A DNA stretch of 64,000 nt from an uncultured Desulfovibrio sp. (GTDB taxonomy: Bacteria; Desulfobacterota; Desulfovibrionia; Desulfovibrionales; Desulfovibrionaceae), in the NCBI GenBank assembly GCA_937926875.1, contig CALBAX010000136.1:1-64000 (forward strand), written 5' to 3'. Below, one piece after another: positions 44,479 through 53,427 of the stretch; position 1 is the first letter of the stretch, and the number at the start of each line of letters is the position of its first letter. Made by a program: the position numbers and the translations under genes. Below the pieces are notes generated by a model, which was given only the letters and a program-made list of their open reading frames with translations, made no database searches and was not told the DNA's origin.

Positions 44479-47130
44479 TTATTTGCCCTGGTCCAGGTCG
44501 CCCAGCAGGGCACGGGCGTAGTCGGCACCGTTGAAGGGCCGCAGGTCTTCGAGCTTTTCCCCCAGGCCCACATAGGTGATGGGCAGCTTTTCCTGCATGG
44601 CCACGGCGATGGCCACTCCGCCCTTGGCCGTGCCATCCAGCTTGGTGAGGATGAGCTCGTCCACGCCGGCGGCTTCCTTGAAGAGCTTGGCCTGAGAAAG
44701 GGCGTTCTGGCCGGTGGTGGCGTCGATGACCAGGATGCAGCGATGCGGCGCGCCTTCATGCTTCTTGCCCAGCACCTGACGGATCTTGGTCAGCTCTTCC
44801 ATCAGGTTGACCTTGGTCTGCAGGCGGCCGGCGGTATCCACAAAGAGTATGTCCACCTTTTCGGCCAGGGCGCGGTCCATGGCTTCGTAGGCCACAGAGG
44901 CCGGATCGGAACCGGCAGGACGGGCATGGAAAAGCGCGCCCACGCGCTCGGCCCAGACCTGCAGCTGCTCGATGGCCGCCGCGCGGAAGGTGTCGGCCGC
45001 GGCGATCATGACCTTTTTGCCCTGCATGCGGGCACGATGGGCCAGTTTGGCGATGGTAGTGGTCTTGCCCACGCCGTTGACGCCGATGAAGAGCACCACC
45101 TCGGGCGGGTTCACGGCGCTGATGCGGCGCGGCAGGCGGAAGATCTCGTCCACTTCGGCCATGAGCAGGCCGCGCACGTCTTCCACGCGGGTCACGTTCT
45201 CCTTGCGGGCCCGCTCACGCAGACGCTCCACCAGCTCCAGCGAAGGTTCGTAGCCCAGGTCGGCCATGATGAAGAGCTCTTCCAGCTCTTCCCAGAAACT
45301 TTCATCGAGTTCGCCATGACTGCTGAACAGGCTGTCCAGACGGCGGGAGAACTGCTCGCGGGTACGGCTCAGGCCCTCGCTGATCTTGAGGAACAGGCGG
45401 CTGCGCTCGTCCTCCTCGTCCTCCATGTCCAGGGCCAGGGTCAGGCGGTACTGCAACTCGGAGCGGAATTCGTCCAGCTGCACATATTCCATGCGTTCCA
45501 GCCAGCCGCGGAAGTCGTCCACGAAGGCGTCCACTTCGGCAGCGGGCGCATCCAGCGAACGCAGCAGGAAGCGCAGACGCTTCCAGAGCTCGTCCCCGGC
45601 TTCCTCCACACCTTCCAGCACGATGCCCAGCCAGACGGAAAGACGCGGTTCGGCCTCGCGCAGGCGCAGGATCATGGACTGGGCCAGGGCCGGGGCCAGA
45701 CCGCAGGTCTCCAGGGCGGGCGCGGTGGGCCGTTCGGCCGTGGCAGCCGCCGCGGCAGTGGCAGTGGCCGCAAGAGCCGCATCGGCCCTGGCGTCAGCGA
45801 CGGGCGCGCCCTGTTCCGGCATACCGGCAGCGGTGCCCTCCGTGCCTTCTTCCCCCCCGGCCAAAGGTTCCTGCACAGCACTTTCTTCAGCGGCAGATGC
45901 GACGCTTTCGTCCGCACCGGTTTCCACTCCGGCGGCTTCGACGGACTCAGGGCGTTCCTCTTCATCCGTGCCCTGTTCCACAGCAGAGGGAACTTCCCTG
46001 GCGTCGGCAGCCGGGGCCGCGGCTTCCGGCCGGGCCGTCTCTTCGTCACTGCCGAAGATGCGCTGCCACCAGCTGCGACGGGGAGCAGCGGCTTCGGCTT
46101 TTTCTTCCGCGGCTGCGCGGGCGTCATCACGGGCCGCTACCTCTTCCGCAGCATCCGTCCCGGCTTCGGCAACTTCTTCAGCCGCAGCTTCGCCGGATCC
46201 GGCAGGGGTGACGGCGGTCGTATCGTCACCGGCAGCGTCAGCCCTATCGACGGCGTCGGCCCCGGTCACATCCCCAGGCAGCGGTTCTTCTTCCGCTTCC
46301 CGGGCAGCCTCCACAGCGGTCTCAGCCTCGGCAGCCACAGCTTCCGCTTCAGGCCGGGCTTCTTCCTCTTCGGCAGGAACATCTTCCACAGCGTCCACGG
46401 GAGCCGCATCGGCACTGACAGGCTCTTCGCAAATTTCGACAACTTCGGCTTCCGCAGCCTCAGCTTCAGGGGCAGTCGTTTCCGAACTGACGTCATCCTG
46501 TTCGGGAGCAGCCGCTTCCGTCACGGCCACCTCGTCCGAAGAGATTTCCTCTTTCGCAACAGCAGCCGGAACTTCTTCTGCTTCGGCAACAGCTTCGCTT
46601 TCGACCTCCACAGAAGGCTCGTCCAGAGAGGCCGGGCACCCGGCTTCCAGCAGGGATTTCTCTTCCGCGGTGGTGACCTCGGCTTCCAGCGGCGCTTCGG
46701 ACGCCGCAGGCTGGCCGGCAGGTTCTGCCGCCATGGCAGCCCCGGCGGTCCGGCTCTCCTCCGCGGCCTCGGCAGCAGGTTCACCACTTTCAGCGGCGAC
46801 CTCTTCCACCACGGGCTCGTCAGCAGCAAGAACGGCTTCCGGCTCAGGCCCCACCTGTTCGACTTCCACGGCAACGGGAGCGGCCTCGTCCTCCACGGCA
46901 TCGTCCGCAGATGCGTCTTCCACAGGGGCAACAGTTCCGTCAGCCGCAGGGACGGTCACCGGTCCCGGCGTGCTTTCCGGCTCGTCTGCGACGCTCCCGG
47001 CATCAGCGACAGGCACCTCCGGGGCAACAGGAGCAGCGGCCGCATCCTTCCCGGCTGCCGCGTCCTGCGTTCCTTTCGCTTCCTCGGTGCCCCCGCCAAA
47101 AAACTTTTTTACTGCGGAAAAAAAGCCCAT
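44479..47130 (-). CDS. ftsY: signal recognition particle receptor FtsY with very long acidic N-terminus
   Basis: A GTPase that receives SRP-ribosome complexes and delivers them to SecYEG. The C-terminal NG domain is complete: G1 GVNGVGKTTT (about residue 685), the insertion-box element MIAAADTFRAAAIEQL, DTAGR, TKLDGTAKGG and the closing GEKLEDLRPF. The protein is 883 residues, against about 500 in E. coli; the extra length is an N-terminal A domain of about 570 residues made almost only of Ala, Glu, Asp, Val and Pro. It begins with MGFFSAVKKFFGGG, an amphipathic membrane-anchor-like start. Low complexity and repeats make length variation between strains likely. Confidence 0.96.
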   Translation of the reverse strand: MGFFSAVKKFFGGGTEEAKGTQDAAAGKDAAAAPVAPEVPVADAGSVADEPESTPGPVTVPAADGTVAPVEDASADDAVEDEAAPVAVEVEQVGPEPEAVLAADEPVVEEVAAESGEPAAEAAEESRTAGAAMAAEPAGQPAASEAPLEAEVTTAEEKSLLEAGCPASLDEPSVEVESEAVAEAEEVPAAVAKEEISSDEVAVTEAAAPEQDDVSSETTAPEAEAAEAEVVEICEEPVSADAAPVDAVEDVPAEEEEARPEAEAVAAEAETAVEAAREAEEEPLPGDVTGADAVDRADAAGDDTTAVTPAGSGEAAAEEVAEAGTDAAEEVAARDDARAAAEEKAEAAAPRRSWWQRIFGSDEETARPEAAAPAADAREVPSAVEQGTDEEERPESVEAAGVETGADESVASAAEESAVQEPLAGGEEGTEGTAAGMPEQGAPVADARADAALAATATAAAAATAERPTAPALETCGLAPALAQSMILRLREAEPRLSVWLGIVLEGVEEAGDELWKRLRFLLRSLDAPAAEVDAFVDDFRGWLERMEYVQLDEFRSELQYRLTLALDMEDEEDERSRLFLKISEGLSRTREQFSRRLDSLFSSHGELDESFWEELEELFIMADLGYEPSLELVERLRERARKENVTRVEDVRGLLMAEVDEIFRLPRRISAVNPPEVVLFIGVNGVGKTTTIAKLAHRARMQGKKVMIAAADTFRAAAIEQLQVWAERVGALFHARPAGSDPASVAYEAMDRALAEKVDILFVDTAGRLQTKVNLMEELTKIRQVLGKKHEGAPHRCILVIDATTGQNALSQAKLFKEAAGVDELILTKLDGTAKGGVAIAVAMQEKLPITYVGLGEKLEDLRPFNGADYARALLGDLDQGK

Positions 47131-47139
47131 AGTCTCTCC

Positions 47140-48144
47140 TTATTTCACTGCGGCCCCGCTCAGGGCCTGCAAAACTTCTTCAAGATCAGCCGCACATGTC
47201 TCCACGGCCAGCGCACGGGCCTCACAACCGGGCTCCTCCAGCGCATCGAGCATCTCGCGGGCGCTGTCCTCAAGGCGGACAGCCCCCAGACAGGGCGCTG
47301 CGGCAAGCAGCATCCGCCCCAGATGGCACAGCCCTTCCAGCTCATCTTCCGCATACAGGCGCATCATGAGCATGGGCGCATGGGCAAAGGTCTGGCGGAA
47401 CAGGGCCGCGGTCATCTGCCAGCTTGCAGGGTTCCCCTGCTGGAAATGCCTGCCACGGATGGCGTCCACCGGCAGGGCGTCCTCGCGGTCAGCGACATCC
47501 TCCCCGGATACGGGCCGCCACTCCCGGCCCCCGGCTTTTTCCTGTTCCTGACCGCCCTGTTTGCGCAAAAGCTGCAAGCCCAGGGAATGCAGACGCCGCA
47601 GATCGCCCCAGTGCCAGTACAGAGCCGCCAGAAAGACGCTGAGCAGCAGGGTATTGATGATGAAGCGCCAGGTCTCGCGCTGCATGACCTTGTCCGAACC
47701 TTCCTGCACCAGGCGGCGGGCAAGATAGACCTCCACCGTGCCCACGGGCTGCCCTTCCCGGCGCAGCGGGCTCATGCCCTGCACGGTGTTCTCCGTGATC
47801 TCGCCGTCCCAGGGCACAGGCTCCCAGTGCGCATTGCGGCGCTGGCCGGAAAAGAGGCTGTCCCCCACCTGCACCGTCACGGCGTACAGGCGCGGATCCT
47901 CCATGAGCCCCGTCACCAGGGCGTCCGTGGAAACGGCGGTGAGTTCCCCGTGCAGTCCCAGCAGATGGGTGAAACGGCTGGCCACCCGGCCTGCCTCGTT
48001 CTGCAGACGGTTCTGTGCGGCATCGCGTTCAGCGATGATGTTCCACGCTGCCTGCGCCAGAAAGAGCAATACGGCCAAAAGCCAGCAGGCCAGGGCCACC
48101 CAGCGGCGGTATCTGGTCAGGAAAATAAGAACTGACCGCTTCAC
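47140..48144 (-). CDS. membrane protein with periplasmic sensor-like domain and HPt-like C-terminus, unknown function
   Basis: A 334-residue protein I do not recognise. Helix 1 spans about residues 14-35, a periplasmic region 36-160 (QNEAGRVASRFTHLLGLHGELTAVS, then DPRLYAVTVQVGD) resembles sensor domains of chemoreceptors or kinases, and helix 2 spans 161-179. The cytoplasmic part ends in a helical segment (about 255-330, LEGLCHLGRMLLAAAPCLGAVRLEDSAREMLDALE) shaped like a histidine phosphotransfer domain, but the canonical His-x2-Lys-Gly is not intact, reading CHLGR. No kinase or HAMP motif is present. Its ATG overlaps the murJ stop (ATGA), and ftsY follows 9 bp later, so all three are co-transcribed. 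Confidence 0.75.
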   Translation of the reverse strand: MKRSVLIFLTRYRRWVALACWLLAVLLFLAQAAWNIIAERDAAQNRLQNEAGRVASRFTHLLGLHGELTAVSTDALVTGLMEDPRLYAVTVQVGDSLFSGQRRNAHWEPVPWDGEITENTVQGMSPLRREGQPVGTVEVYLARRLVQEGSDKVMQRETWRFIINTLLLSVFLAALYWHWGDLRRLHSLGLQLLRKQGGQEQEKAGGREWRPVSGEDVADREDALPVDAIRGRHFQQGNPASWQMTAALFRQTFAHAPMLMMRLYAEDELEGLCHLGRMLLAAAPCLGAVRLEDSAREMLDALEEPGCEARALAVETCAADLEEVLQALSGAAVK

Positions 48145-49811
48145 GAGCGGGAATCTCCTTGCAATTTTGTGCGCAGCTTATGTGCCAGCATACGCATATC
48201 GGCGTCCCCGAGCAGAACGAGGACGCCCCCCCAGGCACAACATCCGGTCCCTATGGACAGGGCCAGCCCCACCATGACGGGCAGCCCGGGCAGCAAGACC
48301 GGCACTACGGACAGCAGCTCCTGCAACGGGCAGACCATGCCGCACAGGCGCAGGATGACCAGGGCTCCTGCAGCTGCCGCGCCCGCGGCCAGCAGGTGCC
48401 GCAAACAGGCCATGCCGTCCAGAAGCGCCAGTGCGGGCAGCAAAGGCCGCAAGCGTCGACGCAGCCCCCGCCACAGCCAGAAGGTCTGTCCCCACAGGGC
48501 CGCGCTGGCCGCCGCAGCCGGCAAACAAAAATATATGTCCCTTGCCATACTATGTAACAGCCACGCCCCACCTGCAAGTGTAAAAACAACGGCAAGCAGC
48601 GAGGACAAGGCCGTCAGGCGCACGTCGCCCAAGGCATTGCAGCCCGCCAGCAGGCAGCGGCTCACCGCACAGGCGGGCAGACAGGGCAAGTACGCCCAAA
48701 GGGCCAGCGTCACCTGCCGCACTCCCGTGGCATCGAATTCCCCGTGATGCAGCAGCACGTCCACGAGACAGGGCCCCACGGCCCACAGCCCCGCCGCCGC
48801 GGGCAGGGACAGGAGCGTGGCCCAGCGCAGGGCCAGGGCCATGTCCCGCTGGAAGGCGGCAAAATCTTTTTCTCCGGCCAGACGACTCAAACGCGGCAGG
48901 CTGGCCATGCCCAAACAGGCCCCGATCAGGCCCAGAGGCAGTTCCAGCAGGCGTTCGGCATAATACAGGCCCGCGATCTGGCTGCCCACCGCCAGCCCCA
49001 TGGCCGCCAGCATCACCAGCTGCGGTGCGGCAGCGCCCAGCAGGCCCAGGGGCAGACGCCCCAGACAGCCCCACAGCTCGCGTCCGGAAGGCACAGCGGA
49101 CGGACGATTCACCGCGATCGCCGGGAAGGCATGGCGGGCATAGCCCCACTGGGCCAGCCACTGGGCCAGGCCCCCGGCGCTCATGCCCGCAGCCAGTGCC
49201 GCCGGGACAGCCTCCGCCCCTCCCGCCAGCCAGCCCGTCAGCATGGCAGTGATGACCACCACGTTGAAGATGACGGGCGAAAGCGCGGGCAGCCAGAAGA
49301 CTTCGCGACAGTGCAGCACCGCCATGCCCAGGGCTGCCAGCCCTGCCAGCAAAACATAGGGCAGGCAGAGCCGGAGCAGGCTGCTGCCCTCCGCCAGGGC
49401 CTCTGGGGAAAGCGCGGGCGCCAGAAAAGCCAGCAGCTGCGGCGCCACCAGCATGCCCAGCAGGACAAGCCCGCCCAGCACCAGCACGAGGCGCCGGAAC
49501 AGGCCGGAGGCCACAGCGGACAGCAGATCCTCCTGCCTGTGCGCGGCATCGCGCCGTACAAGCCAGGCCGTGAGCGTCATGGACAGGGATCCTTCGCCCA
49601 GCAGCCGGCGCAGCAGATGCGGCAGACGCAGGGCCGCCACCAGGGCATCGGCCACCGGCCCGCAGCCCACCAGCCAGGCCATGCCCATGTCGCGCACCAG
49701 CCCCAGCAGGCGGGAAAGCAGGGTGAACAAGGCCAGCATCCCTGCCGTGCGGGCCATGCGGGCACCGCCTGAAGGACGGGAAACGCCGCCATGCGAAGGT
49801 CTCATGGACAT
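48141..49811 (-). CDS. murJ: lipid II flippase MurJ (MviN family)
   Basis: Moves the peptidoglycan precursor lipid II across the inner membrane. The 556-residue protein has about 14 predicted helices and the family start: LALFTLLSRLLGLVRDMGMAWLVG followed by ADALVAALRLPHLLRRLLGEGSLS, the conserved Arg-rich cavity region. An N-terminal polar extension of about 20 residues precedes it; an internal Met at residue 3 is equally possible. It leads the murJ-sensor-ftsY run. Confidence 0.93.
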   Translation of the reverse strand: MSMRPSHGGVSRPSGGARMARTAGMLALFTLLSRLLGLVRDMGMAWLVGCGPVADALVAALRLPHLLRRLLGEGSLSMTLTAWLVRRDAAHRQEDLLSAVASGLFRRLVLVLGGLVLLGMLVAPQLLAFLAPALSPEALAEGSSLLRLCLPYVLLAGLAALGMAVLHCREVFWLPALSPVIFNVVVITAMLTGWLAGGAEAVPAALAAGMSAGGLAQWLAQWGYARHAFPAIAVNRPSAVPSGRELWGCLGRLPLGLLGAAAPQLVMLAAMGLAVGSQIAGLYYAERLLELPLGLIGACLGMASLPRLSRLAGEKDFAAFQRDMALALRWATLLSLPAAAGLWAVGPCLVDVLLHHGEFDATGVRQVTLALWAYLPCLPACAVSRCLLAGCNALGDVRLTALSSLLAVVFTLAGGAWLLHSMARDIYFCLPAAAASAALWGQTFWLWRGLRRRLRPLLPALALLDGMACLRHLLAAGAAAAGALVILRLCGMVCPLQELLSVVPVLLPGLPVMVGLALSIGTGCCAWGGVLVLLGDADMRMLAHKLRTKLQGDSRS

Positions 49812-49873
49812 ATCTTATAATAAAAAGAGGCCCCGGCGCCGGTTGGAACCGGGACCGGGCACGCGGCAGATCG

Positions 49874-49911
49874 AAAAAGGCCTCCGGCGGGAAAAAGCTC
49901 CCCTGCCGGAG
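49874..49911 (-). terminator. intrinsic terminator after queF
   Basis: On the minus strand CTCCGGC and GCCGGAG form the outer stem, with inner AGGG/CCC pairing, followed by GCCTTTTT. It begins 10 bp after the queF stop. Confidence 0.75.
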
Positions 49912-49920
49912 ACGGTTGCG

Positions 49921-50424
49921 TTACGGCCTGTGCGGATCGCTTTCCGTACGCCAGGCCTGGACAGCGGCCCGGACGGCGGTGTCCTTTTCCTCGGGCATGT
50001 CCTTGAACTGCTCGGCAAAGACATGGATGCGCGTACCGCCACGGGGCACGAACAGGCCCTTGACACGGCACCAGCAGGGTTCGAGCACGGCCCACAGGTC
50101 TTCCAGCACCGTGTTGGTGATGGTCTCCATGAAGGACTGGTGGTTGCGGAAGGCGAACATGTACAGCTTGAAGCTCTTGGATTCCACGCACAGCTGGTCC
50201 GGGATGTATTCCACGGTGATGGTGCCCATGTCCGGCTGCCCCGTCACCGGACACAGGGACGTGAACTCGGGGAAGGAGATGCTGATGACGTAGGGACGCT
50301 GGGGGTAACGGTTGGGGAAGGATTCCAGCAGCGCCGTGCTGGGGCCGCCCTGCAATTCGGGCATCTTGCCGGTCCCCAGCACATGCAGGTGCTGCGTCTG
50401 GTCCTGGCTGCGGGTGGTGGACAT
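49921..50424 (-). CDS. queF: NADPH-dependent 7-cyano-7-deazaguanine reductase QueF
   Basis: Reduces preQ0 to preQ1 in queuosine biosynthesis. The 167-residue protein is the short, unimodular type. Catalytic Cys58 and Asp65 lie in FTSLCPVTGQPDMG, and the NADPH-binding ESKSFKLYMFAFRNH region follows. ATG 50424 has AGGAG 5 nt upstream. No preQ1 riboswitch was recognised in the roughly 120-bp region shared with the divergent mogA-like gene. Confidence 0.96.
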   Translation of the reverse strand: MSTTRSQDQTQHLHVLGTGKMPELQGGPSTALLESFPNRYPQRPYVISISFPEFTSLCPVTGQPDMGTITVEYIPDQLCVESKSFKLYMFAFRNHQSFMETITNTVLEDLWAVLEPCWCRVKGLFVPRGGTRIHVFAEQFKDMPEEKDTAVRAAVQAWRTESDPHRP

Positions 50425-50479
50425 GGAAACTCCTTTTCTGATCTTGCCGGGCACCGGGAACGGGCCACGGCTGCCGTCC

Positions 50480-50508
50480 TTGTAACTTATTGTGCTTGCC
50501 GCTACAAT
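50480..50508 (+). promoter_or_regulatory. candidate promoter of the mogA-mqnP-darP operon
   Basis: TTGTAA (50480-50485), 17-bp spacer, TACAAT (50503-50508, 5 of 6 consensus), giving a start about 35 nt before the mogA-like ATG. Confidence 0.5.
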
Positions 50509-50549
50509 AGCGCCCGTTATCTGCCGTCCCGGCAGTTTGTGGAGGATGC

Positions 50550-51332
50550 ATGAAACTTTCTGTTGCCTTGCGAGCCTGTTCCGCCGGGGGCCTCATGCCC
50601 CTGTCCGTGGCCCGGGTCGCAGGGATGCCCAGCCATCGTCTGGCGTCCCCGCTGGTGCGCCAGTGTCCCTTCATCCCTGTGGGCACCGGCCTGTATGATG
50701 CGAACGATGTGGAACTGCTGCGCGTCACGGGCCGCTGCTGGCTGCCCGCCGATGACGGCGGCCACGCCCTGCAATGCCTGATGACCCGCGCCCTGGTGGA
50801 TCTGCCCGTGGGCGAGATCAGCCTCAAGACGCGGCGCACGGGCCGTGCCCTGGCCTGGGTGACCCTTTCGGACAAGGGGTCCCAGGGCATGCGTGACGAT
50901 ACCAGCGGCCCGGCCATGGCCGCTCTGGTGGCCGATGCCCTGCCCCTGTGCCACAGCCAGGGCTTCCTGCTGCCCGATGACGCGGTGCAGCTGCGCGCCC
51001 TGCTGGTGGATCTGGCCCTGAACCAGGGCTATGACGTCATCTGCACCAGCGGCGGTACGGGCGTGGGCCCGCGCGACATCTCGCCGCAGGTCACGTCCGC
51101 GGTGCTGGACTATCCCCTGCCCGGCTTCAGCATGGCCATGATGCAGGCCAGCCTGGCCAAGACGCCCCATGCGGCCATCTCCCGTGCTGTGGCCGGCGTG
51201 CTGGGACAGAGCATCATCATCAACCTGCCCGGCAGCCGCAAGGCTGTCGTGGAGAATCTGGAAGCTGTCCTGCCCGCCCTGCCCCATGCGCTGGACAAGT
51301 TGCACGGCGATCCCGCCGACTGTGGAGGTTAA
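50550..51332 (+). CDS. MogA/MoaB-family molybdopterin adenylyltransferase with N-terminal extension
   Basis: A 260-residue protein whose C-terminal part (from about residue 98) is a MogA/MoaB domain: LAWVTLSDKGSQGMRDDTSGP, the MPT-binding TSGGTGVGPRDISP and the closing LPGSRKAVVENLEAVLPALPHAL. MogA adenylylates molybdopterin before molybdenum insertion. The first 97 residues are not part of that fold and I do not recognise them; they end LPVGEISLKTRRTGR. MoaB-like function is not excluded. It ends 6 bp before mqnP, though no pathway link between them is known. Confidence 0.85.
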   Translation: MKLSVALRACSAGGLMPLSVARVAGMPSHRLASPLVRQCPFIPVGTGLYDANDVELLRVTGRCWLPADDGGHALQCLMTRALVDLPVGEISLKTRRTGRALAWVTLSDKGSQGMRDDTSGPAMAALVADALPLCHSQGFLLPDDAVQLRALLVDLALNQGYDVICTSGGTGVGPRDISPQVTSAVLDYPLPGFSMAMMQASLAKTPHAAISRAVAGVLGQSIIINLPGSRKAVVENLEAVLPALPHALDKLHGDPADCGG

Positions 51333-51338
51333 TCCCTG

Positions 51339-52268
51339 ATGAAACTGCCCCGATTCACCCTGCCCCGTTTTTCCCTGCCTTCCTGCCGGCCGGGGGCGCT
51401 GTGCGGACGTTTTTCCGTCCGCGGCTTCGTCTCCTTCTGCCGCATGATCCGCATCGAGCACTCCATCTTCGCCCTGCCCTATGCCTGGGCCGGTTCGGTC
51501 ATGGCCGCCGGCGGCATGCCGCCGTGGGACAAGCTCGTCCTGCTGACCATCGCCATGGTGGGCGTGCGCTCCTTCGCCATGGGCATCAACCGCATCTTCG
51601 ACCTGCCCTTTGACCGCGAGAACCCCCGCACCGCCAACCGCCACCTGGTCACCGGCGAGATCAGCGTGCGTCAGGCCTGGGTCTTCTCCCTGGTCATGGC
51701 GGCCATCTTCGTGCTGGCCTGTGCGGCCATCAACACGGTCTGTCTCGTCCTCTCGGTGCCTGCCCTGCTCTTTGCCGCCGTCTACAGCCTGACCAAGCGC
51801 TTCTCGGCCATCTGCCACTTCTGGCTGGGGGCCACCCTGGGCCTGGCGCCGCTGGCCGGAGCCCTGGCCGTGAATCCCGAGGGTCTGGCCATGGGCCCCA
51901 TCATGCTGTTCTTTGCCGTGACCTTCTGGGTGGGCGCTTTCGACATCTATTATTCCTTCCAGGACTATGATTTCGACGTAGCCTTCCGTCTTTGCTCCGT
52001 GCCCTCGGTCTACGGCCCGGACACCGCGCTGGCCATCGCCGGTTTCTCCCATGCCGTCACGTCCATCTTCCTCTTCCTGACAGGTATCGCCGCCGGGCTG
52101 GCCTGGCCCTGGTATGTGCTCTGGGCCGGTGTGTCCGCCATCCTGTTCTGGGAACACCACCTGATGCGTCCGCAGGACCTCAGCCGCGTGAACATGGTCT
52201 TCTTCACCCTCAACGGCATCATCTCGCCGCTGGTGCTGGTGGGCGTCATCCTGGGAGTGGTGCTCTAA
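51339..52268 (+). CDS. mqnP: menaquinone-pathway prenyltransferase MqnP (UbiA family)
   Basis: Attaches the polyprenyl tail to dihydroxynaphthoate in the futalosine pathway. The 309-residue protein has about eight helices and the two Asp-rich motifs of UbiA enzymes: INRIFDLPFDRENPRTANR and GAFDIYYSFQDYDFD. The first motif begins NRxxD rather than NDxxD, which is typical of the MqnP/UbiA-like branch. An N-terminal cytoplasmic extension of about 30 residues rich in Pro, Arg and Phe precedes IRIEHSIFALPYAW. UbiA or MenA is the alternative, but mqnA, D, E and C in this window favour MqnP. Confidence 0.88.
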   Translation: MKLPRFTLPRFSLPSCRPGALCGRFSVRGFVSFCRMIRIEHSIFALPYAWAGSVMAAGGMPPWDKLVLLTIAMVGVRSFAMGINRIFDLPFDRENPRTANRHLVTGEISVRQAWVFSLVMAAIFVLACAAINTVCLVLSVPALLFAAVYSLTKRFSAICHFWLGATLGLAPLAGALAVNPEGLAMGPIMLFFAVTFWVGAFDIYYSFQDYDFDVAFRLCSVPSVYGPDTALAIAGFSHAVTSIFLFLTGIAAGLAWPWYVLWAGVSAILFWEHHLMRPQDLSRVNMVFFTLNGIISPLVLVGVILGVVL

Positions 52269-52269
52269 G

Positions 52270-52818
52270 ATGCCGCGCAAGAAACAGTATCAATGGGACG
52301 TGGAGACCAACGGGCAGGAGGCCCCCGAACAGCTCAGCCGCTCGGCCAAGAAGCGCCAGAGCTCGGCCCTGCAGGATCTGGGCGCCGAGCTGACCAAGCT
52401 GCCCGTCAACGAACTGGACAGACTGCCCCTGACGCCCGACCTGCTGGAGGCCCTGCGCCTGTATGCCCGCATCAGCAACCGTGAGGGCAAGCGCCGCCAG
52501 TTGCAGTTCATAGGCCGCCTCATGCGCGAGGTGGACGCCGGGCCGCTGGCCGAGGCCATCGAGGCCCGCAAGAACGGCCAGCAGGCCGATGCCGCCCGCC
52601 TGCATCTGGCCGAACAGTGGCGGGAAAAGCTGCTCTCCGCCGCCGAAGCGGAGGTGGCGGATCTCCTGGCCGCCTTCCCCTGGCCCGATGCCGAAGCCGC
52701 GGGACGCCCGGAGCTTGAACAGCTGCTGGCCGAAGCCCGCAAGGAAGATGACCGGCGCCCGCCCCATGCCCGTCGTGCCCTCTTCCGGGGCATCATGCGT
52801 CTGCTGGAACAGCGCTAG
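52270..52818 (+). CDS. darP: ribosome-associated protein DarP (YjgA/DUF615)
   Basis: A 182-residue protein of the DUF615/YjgA family, later named DarP for its role in late 50S assembly. The N-terminus has the family's SKTQ-like SRSAKKRQSSALQDLGAEL, followed by LPVNELDRLPL and the REGKRRQLQFIGRLMRE motif, which is highly conserved. The C-terminus has RRPPHARRALFRGIMRLLE. It starts 1 bp after the mqnP stop and ends the operon. Confidence 0.93.
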   Translation: MPRKKQYQWDVETNGQEAPEQLSRSAKKRQSSALQDLGAELTKLPVNELDRLPLTPDLLEALRLYARISNREGKRRQLQFIGRLMREVDAGPLAEAIEARKNGQQADAARLHLAEQWREKLLSAAEAEVADLLAAFPWPDAEAAGRPELEQLLAEARKEDDRRPPHARRALFRGIMRLLEQR

Positions 52819-52830
52819 GGAACATCGCTT

Positions 52831-52903
52831 TTTGGGCCGGGAGAAGGGGGCCTTTTGGAAAGGGCCCCCCTTCCCCCGGCTCCCATCCTCCCCCAAACTT
52901 TTA
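52831..52903 (+). repeat. GC-rich 3'-end repeat after darP
   Basis: AAGGGGGCC (52844-52852) pairs with GGCCCCCCTT (52863-52872) around TTTTGGAAA, flanked by GGGAG and CTCCC, and then CCTCCCCCAAACTTTT. Same order as the mqnC and lon copies: purine-rich arm, CCTTTT, pyrimidine-rich arm, then CCAAACTTT. Confidence 0.6.
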
Positions 52904-53381
52904 TCCGGGTCCGTGCGTCTGCCCGGAAGGCACGGCCTGAGGATCGCCAGCCTGTCCCCGCTCTTTCTGCGCGCCGGCATCCCGCCTGCTCTTCTTCTGC
53001 CTGTCTTTTCCGAGCTGTCCTGCCGCAGGTAGCCCCTGACCATCCTTATAAATGGAACTCACGCAGGGGCGGCGCAGCTTTCCTCCCTGGCCCGGGCTGG
53101 TCATGCTGGAGTGCCCCATGCCCCTCCCCTGCGTGGCCGCCCATGTTCCAGGCGTATGCCGATACCCCCGGCCGCAATGGCTTGGGGGATCAAGCTCATG
53201 CTCCGTTTGCCTGCCAGCCTTGTGCCATACCAGCTACCGGCCCCTTGCAAAAACTGTCGCTCCCGCTGCCGGCCTGTCGTTTCAGGCGCGCCGACCCAGC
53301 TTCCCTTTTCAAATTTATTCAAGAGATTCCGGTAGATTGCAGATGAGAAAAATTTTCCCCGGCAAAAAATGAAAAAATCGC

Positions 53382-53410
53382 TTGACCCCGGAGGGGTTTT
53401 TCCGTAGAAG
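53382..53410 (+). promoter_or_regulatory. promoter of tRNA-Thr
   Basis: TTGACC (53382-53387), exactly 17 bp, TAGAAG (53405-53410), 17 bp before the tRNA 5' end, with A tracts upstream. Confidence 0.7.
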
Positions 53411-53427
53411 TCTTCTTCGTTGAGCAC

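Larger units (their letters stand above)
52819..53427. other. 609-bp region between darP and tRNA-Thr
   Basis: No gene is supported. It has the darP 3' palindrome (52831-52903), an unremarkable stretch (about 52910-53330), and an A-rich segment (53345-53380) directly upstream of the tRNA-Thr promoter that could act as an UP element. Confidence 0.5.

Noticed and set aside
44464..48135. Open frames of 700-1220 codons on the plus strand across ftsY and its neighbour
   Set aside because: Shadows of the low-complexity acidic region of ftsY; no start signal or motif.
50425..50549. preQ1 riboswitch upstream of queF
   Set aside because: No pseudoknot-type pattern or A-rich tail was found; the region reads as two divergent promoters.
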